Of a DNA stretch of 13,658 nucleotides, positions 7,339 through 13,658 are shown in pieces. The stretch lies in assembly GCA_033765345.1 (NCBI GenBank), contig JANRIC010000161.1, positions 1-13,658 on the forward strand. The letters are read 5' to 3'. Position 1 is the stretch's first letter. Each line of letters begins with the position of its first letter. Below the pieces are notes generated by a model. The model was not told where the DNA came from. It saw only the letters and a list, made by a program, of their open reading frames with translations, and searched no databases. A program made the translations under genes and the position numbers. Source of the DNA: JANRIC01 sp033765345 (GTDB taxonomy: Bacteria > Bacteroidota > Bacteroidia > Cytophagales > Microscillaceae).

Positions 7339-7815
7339 CTACTCAAACACCTCTCTCAAATCTACAGCTATACGGCTTGTGGGATCGCTAAGAATTTCCT
7401 GGTGAAAGACGAGCACCTGGTTGTCGGGTAGGAAGATGGAAATGGAGTCGGTTAGGGTCTGCACAAACCAGCAGGATTGTACGCCGTGGGCAAAATAGGT
7501 TTCAAATTTTTTCATGATTTCTTCCTGTCCTTGTGTAGGAGAGATGATCTCAATGGCGGTGATGGGTACTTCGGTCATCCTGATTTCATCCTGGCGCCCA
7601 TTGAAGGTCATTTTGGGGTAGATACAAATATCCGGTACATAGTCTTTTTCGCCTAAGTGGAGGGTTAGTTCGGTGGGGAAAGAATAGGTTTTTCTGTACG
7701 AAGCAAACAACAATCCTGTCAGATTGCTTTGAATCAATCCATGATTTTTACTGGGCATAGGTTTACCTCGTTCTTTTTCGTATTCGCTTAACTGAGCTGT
7801 TGTGATTGTTTCCAT
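7339..7815 (-). CDS. Uma2-family (DUF820) putative endonuclease
   Basis: This 158-residue protein matches the Uma2/DUF820 family, which has a PD-(D/E)xK restriction-endonuclease-like fold. After a short N-terminal segment (HGLIQSNLTGLLFASY), it shows YVPDICIYP (59-67) supplying the PD, and ITAIEIISPTQGQEEIMKKF (85-104) supplying E89. The family-typical FETYFAHGVQSCWFVQ (104-119) follows. The basic residue of the usual active site is not obvious to me, and K102 or K103 is the likely counterpart of the family's conserved lysine after the SP turn. These proteins are very common in Bacteroidota and Cyanobacteria and mostly lack known function; nuclease activity is assumed from fold. It lies upstream of the R-M gene on the same strand, but 188 bp apart, so cooperation is only suggested. 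The ATG at 7815 has no Shine-Dalgarno. Confidence 0.85.
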   Translation of the reverse strand: METITTAQLSEYEKERGKPMPSKNHGLIQSNLTGLLFASYRKTYSFPTELTLHLGEKDYVPDICIYPKMTFNGRQDEIRMTEVPITAIEIISPTQGQEEIMKKFETYFAHGVQSCWFVQTLTDSISIFLPDNQVLVFHQEILSDPTSRIAVDLREVFE

Positions 7816-7829
7816 AATTCACTTTTGGG

Positions 7830-7837
7830 CTAATATA
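7830..7837 (-). promoter_or_regulatory. Candidate -7 box for the Uma2 gene
   Basis: On the minus strand this reads TATATTAG, one mismatch from TAnnTTTG, 14 nt before the ATG at 7815. A T-rich stretch (7854-7860) lies upstream, but no proper -33 TTTG is present. Weak. Confidence 0.25.
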
Positions 7838-7853
7838 GTTAAATTATTCCTTT

Positions 7854-7878
7854 AAAAAAAGTAGAAGCATAGCTGCTT
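7854..7878 (-). terminator. Weak terminator candidate after the ATP-grasp gene
   Basis: On the minus strand a 5-bp stem AAGCA/TGCTT (7874-7878 with 7865-7869) is followed four bases later by seven T residues (7854-7860). It lies about 76 nt after the ATP-grasp stop codon and before the Uma2 start, the right place to separate the two genes. The stem is short. Confidence 0.35.
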
Positions 7879-7954
7879 TGCAGGTATTATTTAACATCCC
7901 CTTTATCACTTCAAGTCCAAGTCTTGATTTTCTTTAAACCCACCGATCTTCAGA

Positions 7955-9343
7955 TCAACGAGAGTGAGGGATTTTGAATCCGGCTAATAATCCTTCCACC
8001 CAAAGTCTGCCCAGGGGTGTCAGTTTTTTCCCGGCTACTGTCATTCGGGAATGAATAAAAAGTGCGCCGATTTCATCCCCTTTTTCTATCACTGAATCCA
8101 GCCCTGAGGTACTCATCCAGAAAGCTTCGTGGGTATCGAGGATGTCTTTGGGGCTGAGGGCACTGCGAACAAATACCACTTTACCATCCTCCGACAGCCT
8201 ATAGATACCAGTTCGGATGGGTTGAGCCTGCTTTTCTTTTACATTTTTAAAATGCAAGAGGGAAAGTGGTGCCAGGTGTTCTTGTTTTGTCCACGTTGTG
8301 TTGAGGGCATCTAGGTCTAAGTCATAATCCATATCTAGCCATTCAGCCAGGTGTAGCAAGAGCAGGGGAATATCCTTTTCGGCAATATTGGCATTGTTGA
8401 TCAAGGGGGTAAAGCCCGAAAAACGCATATTTATTTCGCCCAGATAAAGGATATCGTTATCTGGATCAATCAAATAATCGGGCTGAAAACAGCCTTTATA
8501 GCCAACCTTACGAAGTTGTTCGCCCAGCAGGATGGTGTATTGTTTTGCTTTTTCTATATGATGTTTGGGGAAGGTATAAGGTGCCAGCTCATTGCCACAC
8601 CAACCACCCTTGTACACGGTCAGCTCCGGTATGCCGATAAGTTCCCAAATCAGGGGAGAAACCGCCACGCCATATTTTGTAACGCAGGCTTCCAGGCTTG
8701 CCTCCTCACAACGGATGCGTTTCATGATTTTCATTTCTTCTCCATTGCATATCTGTGCGTGGTATGGATTCCAATCGGCTTCATTGGAAATAAAAAAGGT
8801 ATTATTGCCTGACATCCCGTGCGGCGACTGAATCACCAAGTCTTGACCCAGATGGGCAGCGATTTTACGCAAGTGTGTGTAGCTTTCTACTGGGGTAAGT
8901 ACATAAGGTACACAAGGCACGCCAGCCATTTCAGCCAAACGGTTGGTATTGGCTTTATTGTCCCAGTGCATACGAAGTTGGTGTGGTGGCAGGCAAATCT
9001 CAAGGTCTAGGGCTTCGGCGAGCCTTTCGGTTTCCTCGTTGAGAAGCCAGACCAGCAATTTACCTGGACCTCTGCGGCGGATGTGTTCTGCCACTTCTTC
9101 ATTTGAAAGTAGGGCATTGAGCGTTTGTTCGCTGGTGAGTGCATGGTTATAGGAGAAGCTTTGAGGAACAAAAATATGGGGATGTAATCCGTAAAAAGTA
9201 TCCGTAGCGCAAATAAATTGGAGGTTTCCAATATATTTTTCCATTCCGATGGCTGAAAAAAGACACCAGTCTATAAAATAAATAGGTGTTTGATTTTGAA
9301 GCATTTGATTACGAAGGTTTTTTATCGGCAAATTTGTTGGCAT
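7955..9343 (-). CDS. ATP-grasp domain ligase, substrate unknown
   Basis: This 462-residue protein has the ATP-grasp fold, whose members form amide or thioester-type bonds through an acyl-phosphate. A variable N-terminal domain (about 15-120) precedes MHWDNKANTNRLAEMAGVPC (125-144), typical of the entry to an ATP-grasp domain. The ATP-binding part follows: DLVIQSPHGMSGNNTFFI (168-185, the flexible glycine-rich loop). The metal-binding part is GYKGCFQPDYLID (281-293) and LYLGEINMRFSG (299-310), with D289, E303 and N305 as likely magnesium ligands. A C-terminal domain of about 100 residues (360-462) has no features I recognise. No peptide precursor, carrier protein or biosynthetic partner lies beside it, so peptide ligase, amino-acid ligase and carboxylase-like roles remain equally possible. 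A good TAnnTTTG box precedes the ATG at 9343, suggesting its own promoter. Confidence 0.85.
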   Translation of the reverse strand: MPTNLPIKNLRNQMLQNQTPIYFIDWCLFSAIGMEKYIGNLQFICATDTFYGLHPHIFVPQSFSYNHALTSEQTLNALLSNEEVAEHIRRRGPGKLLVWLLNEETERLAEALDLEICLPPHQLRMHWDNKANTNRLAEMAGVPCVPYVLTPVESYTHLRKIAAHLGQDLVIQSPHGMSGNNTFFISNEADWNPYHAQICNGEEMKIMKRIRCEEASLEACVTKYGVAVSPLIWELIGIPELTVYKGGWCGNELAPYTFPKHHIEKAKQYTILLGEQLRKVGYKGCFQPDYLIDPDNDILYLGEINMRFSGFTPLINNANIAEKDIPLLLLHLAEWLDMDYDLDLDALNTTWTKQEHLAPLSLLHFKNVKEKQAQPIRTGIYRLSEDGKVVFVRSALSPKDILDTHEAFWMSTSGLDSVIEKGDEIGALFIHSRMTVAGKKLTPLGRLWVEGLLAGFKIPHSR

Positions 9344-9367
9344 ATATCAGGGGTTAAATTTTGTTGC

Positions 9368-9375
9368 CAAAGATA
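9368..9375 (-). promoter_or_regulatory. Candidate -7 promoter box for the ATP-grasp gene
   Basis: On the minus strand this reads TATCTTTG, an exact match to the Bacteroidota TAnnTTTG element, 24 nt upstream of the ATG at 9343. The matching -33 TTTG is not seen at the usual spacing, so it is a half-supported promoter. Confidence 0.45.
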
Positions 9376-9472
9376 TAGGTTTTTTGGAGATTATCTGATT
9401 GTTTGTAGTATTCAGATAGGGTGCGGTATTGGAGGGTTTTGTGTGTGATCGCGCCAGAGCTAATTGAAGTGT

Positions 9473-9505
9473 TATTTGCCACAAACGATGCTATTTTGGC
9501 AAATA
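9473..9505. repeat. Inverted repeat in a gene-free spacer
   Basis: TATTTGCCA (9473-9481) is an exact inverted repeat of TGGCAAATA (9497-9505) with a 15-nt loop. The ends (TTTGCCAC, GGCAAA) resemble the tips of the palindromic repeat at 1992-2041, so this may be a worn relative, or chance. The rest of the 313-bp spacer 9344-9656 holds only the promoter box and the terminator listed separately. Confidence 0.5.
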
Positions 9506-9592
9506 GCTTCAAACCTTTTATGATTGACAGAATGCTCCTTAATTTTAGGCTATTTAAAAGGGAATTTCAAAATAAAGAAACTGACAATTTAT

Positions 9593-9621
9593 AAAAAAAT
9601 CCTCCGCTGGGAGCGGAGGAT
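9593..9621 (-). terminator. Rho-independent terminator of the winged-helix membrane protein gene
   Basis: A perfect 10-bp GC-rich stem (9599-9608 with 9612-9621, 3-nt loop) is followed on the minus strand by seven T residues (9593-9599, overlapping the stem end). It starts 35 nt after the stop codon of the gene ending at 9657. A T run also follows on the plus strand (9627-9632), so it could act in both directions. It separates this gene from the ATP-grasp gene. Confidence 0.9.
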
Positions 9622-9656
9622 GAAAGTTTTTTGCCAGTCATTTTATGCGTGAGGCA

Positions 9657-11093
9657 TTACCCATGCGAATCAAAAACAATATTTCCCAGATTACGCCCTG
9701 ATTCTCGCAGGTTTCTTAATCTGGCGACTTCCTGCATTTCTTCTATCAGTCTAGGAAAGCGGTAGATGATCTCACCCCGCTCGTTTTGGTCTATCTCGCC
9801 GTCGAGGTCGCGGATGAGTTGGTTCATGACCTGTTCTATATTTTCACGAGAAAGTTTTTCTTCGCCTTTATTCTGTGCGTTGACATTTTGCTCCAGATAG
9901 CTGAGTGGCACTTCGGAAGAAGCATTGTGATAGATGACCTTCATAAGTCGCTTACGGATGTTGTTTAGATGGCGCTTTCGTTGAAGCGGTTGAATCTGAA
10001 AATAACGCATCAAGGGCACGCCAAAAAATAACACAGAGAATATAAAAGGTATCCAACCTAAGAAGATAAGTATTCCTGCGCTGTCGCCAGCTAATTCAGG
10101 AGAATTAGCACCTGCCAAGAAGATCAGTGAAAAAAACAGGTTAAATAAATTCATAAAAATAACTCCGGCATTACGCCCGGCAGTATTGCCAGTGAGTTTA
10201 TATTCGGGTTCGTATTCATCCCAGTACCAGACTACTTTCGCATCGGCTTCTGAGGTCTGGGTACGAGCTAATTCGTAAAAATCACCGTAAAGCACGTTAT
10301 TTTCGGAGATTTTGGAGTCTCCTTTGTAGCGAACAATTACGTCCGTAAAAAAATCTTCGGCTTCATCAGCTTTCCAACCTGCCAGCCCGATGATTTCGGG
10401 GATGACGATCAGCCCTTTGTTTTTGCGCAGATAAGCTGCTACTTCCTGCTGATTGGCAAGCGCGCTTTGCTCTACTCTGGGCGGGCCGAATACAAAATCA
10501 TAAACTGAAGCAACAAAGTTTTTTCCTTTTTTCTTTTTATTAAAACTTGACGGGCGGGGTTCGTATCTCTGATAGGGATAGCCGTAAGGGTCACGATCAT
10601 AATAAGTGCTTCCTGTAACGGTATTCCAGAAAAAAATAGATCTGAAAATATCTCCGATAAATATAAAAACACCTGAAAAATCTGAATCTGAAGAGGAAGA
10701 ATTATCATCGTTTTTGGCCATCATGGCTACAACAAAGGCGATTAGAATCACCAAAAACAGCACAAAATAGACGACCAAAGTAATGCTGATCCAGGCTTTG
10801 AATACGATCATAAAGGCTTTCCAAAGCCATTGTTTGGTGCCATACCACCATTCTGCCCAAGTACGTTCTCCTCGGGGATGAAGTATTTTTCCAAAATCAT
10901 AGATCAAATCGCCGTTTTCGGTCACTTTGAGGCGGCAATCGTATTTGACCATCAGGGCATCTAGGGTCTCTTTGGCTTCGTCTAGGGCAAAACCGGTAAT
11001 GGCAGCGGCATCACCTAGCGTAAAAACCCGATCCGATTTTTTGAGGCGTTGTTCTAAAGTATTGATCCCTTGAAGAATAAGCGGTTTTTCCAT
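9657..11093 (-). CDS. Membrane protein with three repeated winged-helix-like domains
   Basis: From the ATG at 11093 this is a 478-residue protein (MEKPLILQG). The longer frame to 11207 would need a TTG start and adds 38 residues that look non-coding, so I chose the ATG. Three related segments of winged-helix type occur at about 8-68, 211-272 and 373-447. The first two align well (ITGFALDEAKETLDALMVKY with LAGWKADEAEDFFTDVIVRY), and the wings end similarly in DLIYDFG, NVLYGDF and EIIYRFP. Between them lie hydrophobic segments: 101-125, a shorter one about 140-156, 308-328 and 336-364. A tyrosine-rich stretch (163-177) and a lysine cluster (186-191) follow the second. The soluble domains may bind DNA or protein partners at the membrane, but no family function is known to me. 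It sits downstream of the toxin gene, 142 bp away, and ends at a strong terminator. Confidence 0.82.
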   Translation of the reverse strand: MEKPLILQGINTLEQRLKKSDRVFTLGDAAAITGFALDEAKETLDALMVKYDCRLKVTENGDLIYDFGKILHPRGERTWAEWWYGTKQWLWKAFMIVFKAWISITLVVYFVLFLVILIAFVVAMMAKNDDNSSSSDSDFSGVFIFIGDIFRSIFFWNTVTGSTYYDRDPYGYPYQRYEPRPSSFNKKKKGKNFVASVYDFVFGPPRVEQSALANQQEVAAYLRKNKGLIVIPEIIGLAGWKADEAEDFFTDVIVRYKGDSKISENNVLYGDFYELARTQTSEADAKVVWYWDEYEPEYKLTGNTAGRNAGVIFMNLFNLFFSLIFLAGANSPELAGDSAGILIFLGWIPFIFSVLFFGVPLMRYFQIQPLQRKRHLNNIRKRLMKVIYHNASSEVPLSYLEQNVNAQNKGEEKLSRENIEQVMNQLIRDLDGEIDQNERGEIIYRFPRLIEEMQEVARLRNLRESGRNLGNIVFDSHG

Positions 11094-11235
11094 ATTATGA
11101 TGTAGGTATATAGGTTGTTGTTTTTTGATGAGTTTTAGAATAATATAAGAGACAAGGCTTATGTCAAAGCATACGTAAAAAATGCTTTTTAGGTGAACAT
11201 GCTTCAAAACCCGTACTCATTGCCCGGGATTTAGC

Positions 11236-11535
11236 TTAGACCACTGGGTCTTGTCGGGTGTGGTACATGGTTTTGATCAACACTTGCTCTTCTTCGATGC
11301 TGTAAATAATTTTATAAAAACTCACCACCAGGAATTTATAAGGTACTTTTTCATTACGGAGCAAAGGCTCGTCGTTTCCTTGGGGATAGTTTTTTTCCAA
11401 ATCAGCGGTAGTTTTTAAAACTTTATCCATCCATTCACGGGCACTTTCCGGTGATTTTCCGGCGATGCGCTGATAGATTTGGAACAAATTGTTGCGGGCG
11501 GCTTCCGTCCAGAATACGCGTTTGTAGGTTACCAT
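11236..11535 (-). CDS. ParE/RelE-family toxin
   Basis: This 99-residue protein fits the compact RelE/ParE toxin fold. An N-terminal strand and helix carry VFWTEAARNNLFQIYQRIA (7-25), a middle helix spans about 29-50, and the C-terminus has YKIIYSIEEEQVLIKTMYHTRQDP (74-97), the usual strand pair with the H-x-R-Q-x-P ending of ParE proteins. ParE members poison DNA gyrase and RelE members cut mRNA on the ribosome; the sequence favours ParE, but the target is inferred. Its ATG overlaps the end of the antitoxin gene by 7 bp and is served by a strong Shine-Dalgarno inside that gene, so translation is coupled to the antitoxin. The 142-bp spacer after it to 11093 contains only a weak hairpin (AAAGCA/TGCTTT). 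Confidence 0.88.
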   Translation of the reverse strand: MVTYKRVFWTEAARNNLFQIYQRIAGKSPESAREWMDKVLKTTADLEKNYPQGNDEPLLRNEKVPYKFLVVSFYKIIYSIEEEQVLIKTMYHTRQDPVV

Positions 11536-11759
11536 GATTGCACCTCCTTCTCCATTTCGGACTGGCTGAACAAGCGTTTTTCTTTTTGTGCCAGATTGGC
11601 GGCATTGATTTTTTTATAAAAATCTGTGGCCGTCATGGGTTTAAGGTTTTGGTCGTCAATGTCTTCAACTTCTATGGAAGCAATGAGTTCGGAGTCTTTC
11701 AGCATAGCGACCACTTGATCGACGTGATCCAACTCTACGCTTAATTTTATGTGAATCAT
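11529..11759 (-). CDS. Antitoxin of the ParE-type module
   Basis: This 76-residue protein directly precedes the toxin gene and overlaps it by 7 bp, the standard antitoxin-first order. The N-terminal half (MIHIKLSVELDHVDQVVAML) looks like a small strand-helix dimerisation unit. The C-terminal part (MTATDFYKKINAANLAQKEKRLFSQSEMEKE) is charged and helical, as expected for the toxin-wrapping tail. It does not show a clear ribbon-helix-helix or Phd signature, so the DNA-binding class is undecided; autoregulation by the complex is assumed from the family. The codons for EKEV near the end also form the toxin's ribosome binding site. No convincing promoter was seen in the AT-rich upstream stretch 11760-11862. 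Confidence 0.8.
   Translation of the reverse strand: MIHIKLSVELDHVDQVVAMLKDSELIASIEVEDIDDQNLKPMTATDFYKKINAANLAQKEKRLFSQSEMEKEVQSW
11541..11550 (-). promoter_or_regulatory. Strong Shine-Dalgarno for the toxin inside the antitoxin gene
   Basis: On the minus strand this reads GAAGGAGGTG, a near-complete anti-SD match, with AGGAGG 7 nt before the toxin ATG. Most other starts in the window have nothing comparable, as usual in Bacteroidota, so this site stands out and decides the toxin start. Confidence 0.8.
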
Positions 11760-11862
11760 CTCTATTTTTTCTTTAATATTATGGATTTTGCCTCAAAAAA
11801 CCAATGAGTTCGGGTGTTATTTTTGCCCTTAATTTATTCATTCCTTTGCTGCATTGTGTTTT

Positions 11863-11985
11863 ATACTCAAACCGAAGTGGTTTTCCGAAGTTTTAGCTCT
11901 TAAATCATTAATAATCAAGCTAATCAATCAAGAAAACTTGCCCCGCAGGGGTCTTGTGTTTCCTAAATCACTTTAATCTGGGTAT
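11863..11985 (-). repeat. MITE-like dispersed repeat, copy B
   Basis: The reverse complement of this 123-bp segment matches copy A (1797-1897): about 70 of 74 positions in the shared distal part, and 20 of the first 21. It carries about 22 extra bases containing the GC-rich hairpin CCCCGCAGGGG (11941-11951) that copy A lacks. It has the same imperfect inverted ends and T/A flanks. It begins 25 nt after the stop of the epimerase gene, in the same orientation relative to that gene as copy A has to the ATPase. Confidence 0.88.
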
Positions 11986-12010
11986 AAATTCAGATGAGCA
12001 AAAAAATTCT

Positions 12011-13303
12011 TCATTTTTCAGGTTTCATTCTTCTGAGTACCTCGATGCAAGCCCTGACATTGTGATAGGGAGCTTTCCAGGGACCGATCTTATCAGCATT
12101 CAGCATAGGTTTTCCTTCTGGGGAAGTCCTTGCGAACCATTCGCCGTGTTTTTGGTCAATGAGTTTGTTGGCTATAAAGCTCCAAACCTGCTCCATTTTT
12201 TTTAGGTAAATGCTATCTTGGCTGATTTGGAAGGCATTCACAAAACCAATCAAAGCTTCTGCCTGAGGCCACCAGTCCTTGTTGGGGTCAGTTACTTGAC
12301 CTGCCAAACCCTGGTTAAATAATCCTCCGTTCTGGTCAAGCCCTTCTAAGATAGTACGGTCTGCGACTTTGAGGGCAATTTTTTGATTTTTCTGGTGCAG
12401 TGCCGGGTCATCCAGCACTTCGCTTGCGCGGCAGAGCAACCAGGAAGCCTCGATATCGTGCCCATAGGAATACATCTTGGTGGAGAGCTTCCAATTGCGG
12501 TCAAAAAATGCCCAGTAATGCCCGGTTTTTTTATCTAAAAATTTATGAATAAAAAGTTCGTTCAGGTGTTTGAGTTGTTTTTTGAGCCGGGGGTCTTGCC
12601 AGATTTTGTAAAGATTGGTGTAGGCTTCCAGCAGGTGAAGGTGTGTATTCATATTTTTGGTCTGTGCCGAATCCGGTTGTCCAAGACGGTGGATGGCTCT
12701 GGGTTTCCATTGTCTATTAAAGCCTTCTTGGTAACCTCCTTTTTGAGGATCAAAGCTGTATTTTTCTACCAATTCAAAAATTCGAATGGCTTCGCGTTTG
12801 GCTTCTTCCTGCTTGGTAGCTAGGTAATATTCGCTCAGGGCATACATCCCAAAAGATTGGGCATAAATCTGCTTATCGGTATCCAGGGGATTCCCTTGAT
12901 AATCCACTTGCCAGTATACCCCACCGAATTCAGGATCCAGGAAGTGCTCGGTCAGATAGGCGTATGCGCGCTGTGCTGTCTGGAGGTATGTCTCTTCTCC
13001 TGAAAAATTATAAGCCGCTGCGAAAGTCCACAAAATCCGGCTATTGAGCACCAAAGATTTGGGTGCATCCTCAATTATTTGTTGATTGCCGTCAATTCGG
13101 CCATAAAACCCGCCGTTTTTTTCGTCCGGGGTATTTTCCTGCCAATAGCTGAGTAGGTTTTTATATTCCTGCTGAATGGCATTGAGTGTTGGAGAATTTG
13201 CCTCTTGTGTCTGGTTTTGTGCTTTTCCTTCAAGATCAAAGAAGACAAAAACCCATACCAAAGTGAAAGGAATGATGGAGTTTAGGATAGTTTGGGTATG
13301 CAT
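12011..13303 (-). CDS. Secreted AGE-family sugar 2-epimerase (cellobiose 2-epimerase-like)
   Basis: This 430-residue protein belongs to the N-acylglucosamine 2-epimerase superfamily, (alpha/alpha)6-barrel enzymes that epimerise at C2 of reducing sugars. The cellobiose/mannobiose 2-epimerase pattern is visible: NSRILWTF (87-94), GGVYW (127-131), NMNTHLHLLEAYT (217-229), YGHDIEASWLL (280-290), DWWPQAEA (343-350) and APYHNVRACIE (411-421). The likely catalytic set is H221 or H223, H282, E285 and H414. N-terminal residues 1-28 form a signal peptide-like segment (hydrophobic 6-22, possible cleavage after GKAQ), though with few positive charges at the start; most known relatives are cytoplasmic. 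If exported, it would act on oligosaccharides in the periplasm. No transporter or glycosidase gene is adjacent in the window. The preferred substrate (cellobiose, mannobiose or other) cannot be told from sequence. Confidence 0.9.
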   Translation of the reverse strand: MHTQTILNSIIPFTLVWVFVFFDLEGKAQNQTQEANSPTLNAIQQEYKNLLSYWQENTPDEKNGGFYGRIDGNQQIIEDAPKSLVLNSRILWTFAAAYNFSGEETYLQTAQRAYAYLTEHFLDPEFGGVYWQVDYQGNPLDTDKQIYAQSFGMYALSEYYLATKQEEAKREAIRIFELVEKYSFDPQKGGYQEGFNRQWKPRAIHRLGQPDSAQTKNMNTHLHLLEAYTNLYKIWQDPRLKKQLKHLNELFIHKFLDKKTGHYWAFFDRNWKLSTKMYSYGHDIEASWLLCRASEVLDDPALHQKNQKIALKVADRTILEGLDQNGGLFNQGLAGQVTDPNKDWWPQAEALIGFVNAFQISQDSIYLKKMEQVWSFIANKLIDQKHGEWFARTSPEGKPMLNADKIGPWKAPYHNVRACIEVLRRMKPEK

Positions 13304-13389
13304 AATTTTGACAGTTTTTATGAGAATTTTTACAAGTACGTATTAATTTTTGAAATTCCTGACGAGGCTTTCAAATTTTTGTTTATGTC

Positions 13390-13435
13390 AAAAAAATAAG
13401 GAGGTTTGAGAGATGGGAACTTCTCAAAACCTCCT
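13390..13435 (-). terminator. Rho-independent terminator upstream of the epimerase gene
   Basis: Arms 13398-13411 and 13421-13435 pair over about 13 bp with one bulged base around a 9-nt loop. On the minus strand the stem is followed by TTATTTTTTTG, a clear T run (13390-13396). It lies 87 bp before the epimerase ATG. No minus-strand gene ends just before it, so it ends either a short RNA (see the promoter at 13461) or a transcript from beyond the window, or it attenuates the epimerase gene. Confidence 0.8.
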
Positions 13436-13460
13436 ACTTATCCTTCAACCTACTACATAA

Positions 13461-13496
13461 CAAATGTAAATTTAAGGATTATTTTGAATTTACAAA
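13461..13496 (-). promoter_or_regulatory. Candidate promoter aimed at the 13390-13435 terminator
   Basis: On the minus strand TACATTTG (13461-13468) is an exact TAnnTTTG match, and TTTG (13493-13496) lies 24 nt upstream, slightly more than the usual 17-23. Transcription would start near 13454 and meet the terminator about 20 nt later. Confidence 0.4.
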
Positions 13497-13658
13497 TATT
13501 TAATAAAAATAATTGAATAAATCCGACTTTTCGCACCCTAGCGAAATATTTATATGAAATATAACTATTCTTATAAAACTTACATGCTATATTTTATCAA
13601 AACCCATATTTTGCGATATTTTATAGAGTTTTAGAAGAAAACTTACAAAAAAACTCAA
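13497..13658. other. AT-rich non-coding stretch to the window edge
   Basis: No convincing gene on either strand. The only structure is a 6-bp hairpin TTTCGC/GCGAAA (13529-13534 with 13541-13546). A minus-strand frame is open from the edge for about 23 codons, but its composition is that of the surrounding AT-rich spacer. Confidence 0.5.

Noticed and set aside
11160..11190. Terminator for the toxin gene from the AAAGCA/TGCTTT hairpin
   Set aside because: The stem is short and AT-rich and no T run follows it on the minus strand.
11094..11207. N-terminal extension of the winged-helix membrane protein with an extra hydrophobic segment
   Set aside because: It requires a TTG start without a ribosome binding site, the sequence has spacer-like composition, and the repeated domain begins naturally at the ATG at 11093.

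Overview
The window looks like chromosomal accessory DNA from a member of the Bacteroidota. The sequence is AT-rich with very AT-rich spacers. Most genes lack a Shine-Dalgarno sequence, and several starts are preceded by boxes resembling the Bacteroidota -7 element TAnnTTTG (clearest at 9368-9375 and 13461-13468, minus strand). Protein families such as a DUF4143 ATPase, Uma2, and a secreted AGE-type epimerase fit this group. I cannot name the genus. No rRNA, tRNA, CRISPR array, transposase or phage gene was recognised.

Layout. Bases 1-2100 form a repeat-rich islet around one plus-strand gene, an AAA+ ATPase with a DUF4143-type C-terminus (325-1773). It is bracketed by two direct copies of a palindromic repeat about 2.0 kb apart (1-60 and 1992-2070). 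It is preceded by a hairpin-within-hairpin palindrome (153-251) and followed by a MITE-like repeat (1797-1897). All other genes lie on the minus strand. From right to left in the direction of transcription they are: a secreted AGE-family sugar epimerase (13303-12011); a second MITE-like copy (11985-11863); an antitoxin/ParE-type toxin pair (11759-11236); a membrane protein with three repeated winged-helix-like domains (11093-9657) and a strong terminator; an ATP-grasp ligase of unknown substrate (9343-7955); a Uma2-family putative endonuclease (7815-7339); a 1311-residue single-chain type IIG-like restriction-methylation enzyme (7150-3215); a 21-bp minisatellite (2942-3151); and a helical protein made of two diverged repeats (2840-2136).

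How it fits together. The R-M enzyme, the Uma2 nuclease, the toxin-antitoxin pair and the repeat-flanked ATPase suggest a small defence or accessory neighbourhood, although the genes are widely spaced and only the toxin-antitoxin genes are clearly one operon. The epimerase, ATP-grasp and winged-helix membrane proteins have no evident link to defence. The most distinctive material is the intergenic repeat content. At least five repeat classes occur. One is found twice, about 24 nt after a stop codon in the same orientation relative to the upstream gene. Another overlaps the last sense codon and stop codon of the R-M gene.

Family names come from recognising motifs in the translations, not from database searches. 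Promoters are low-confidence pattern matches.
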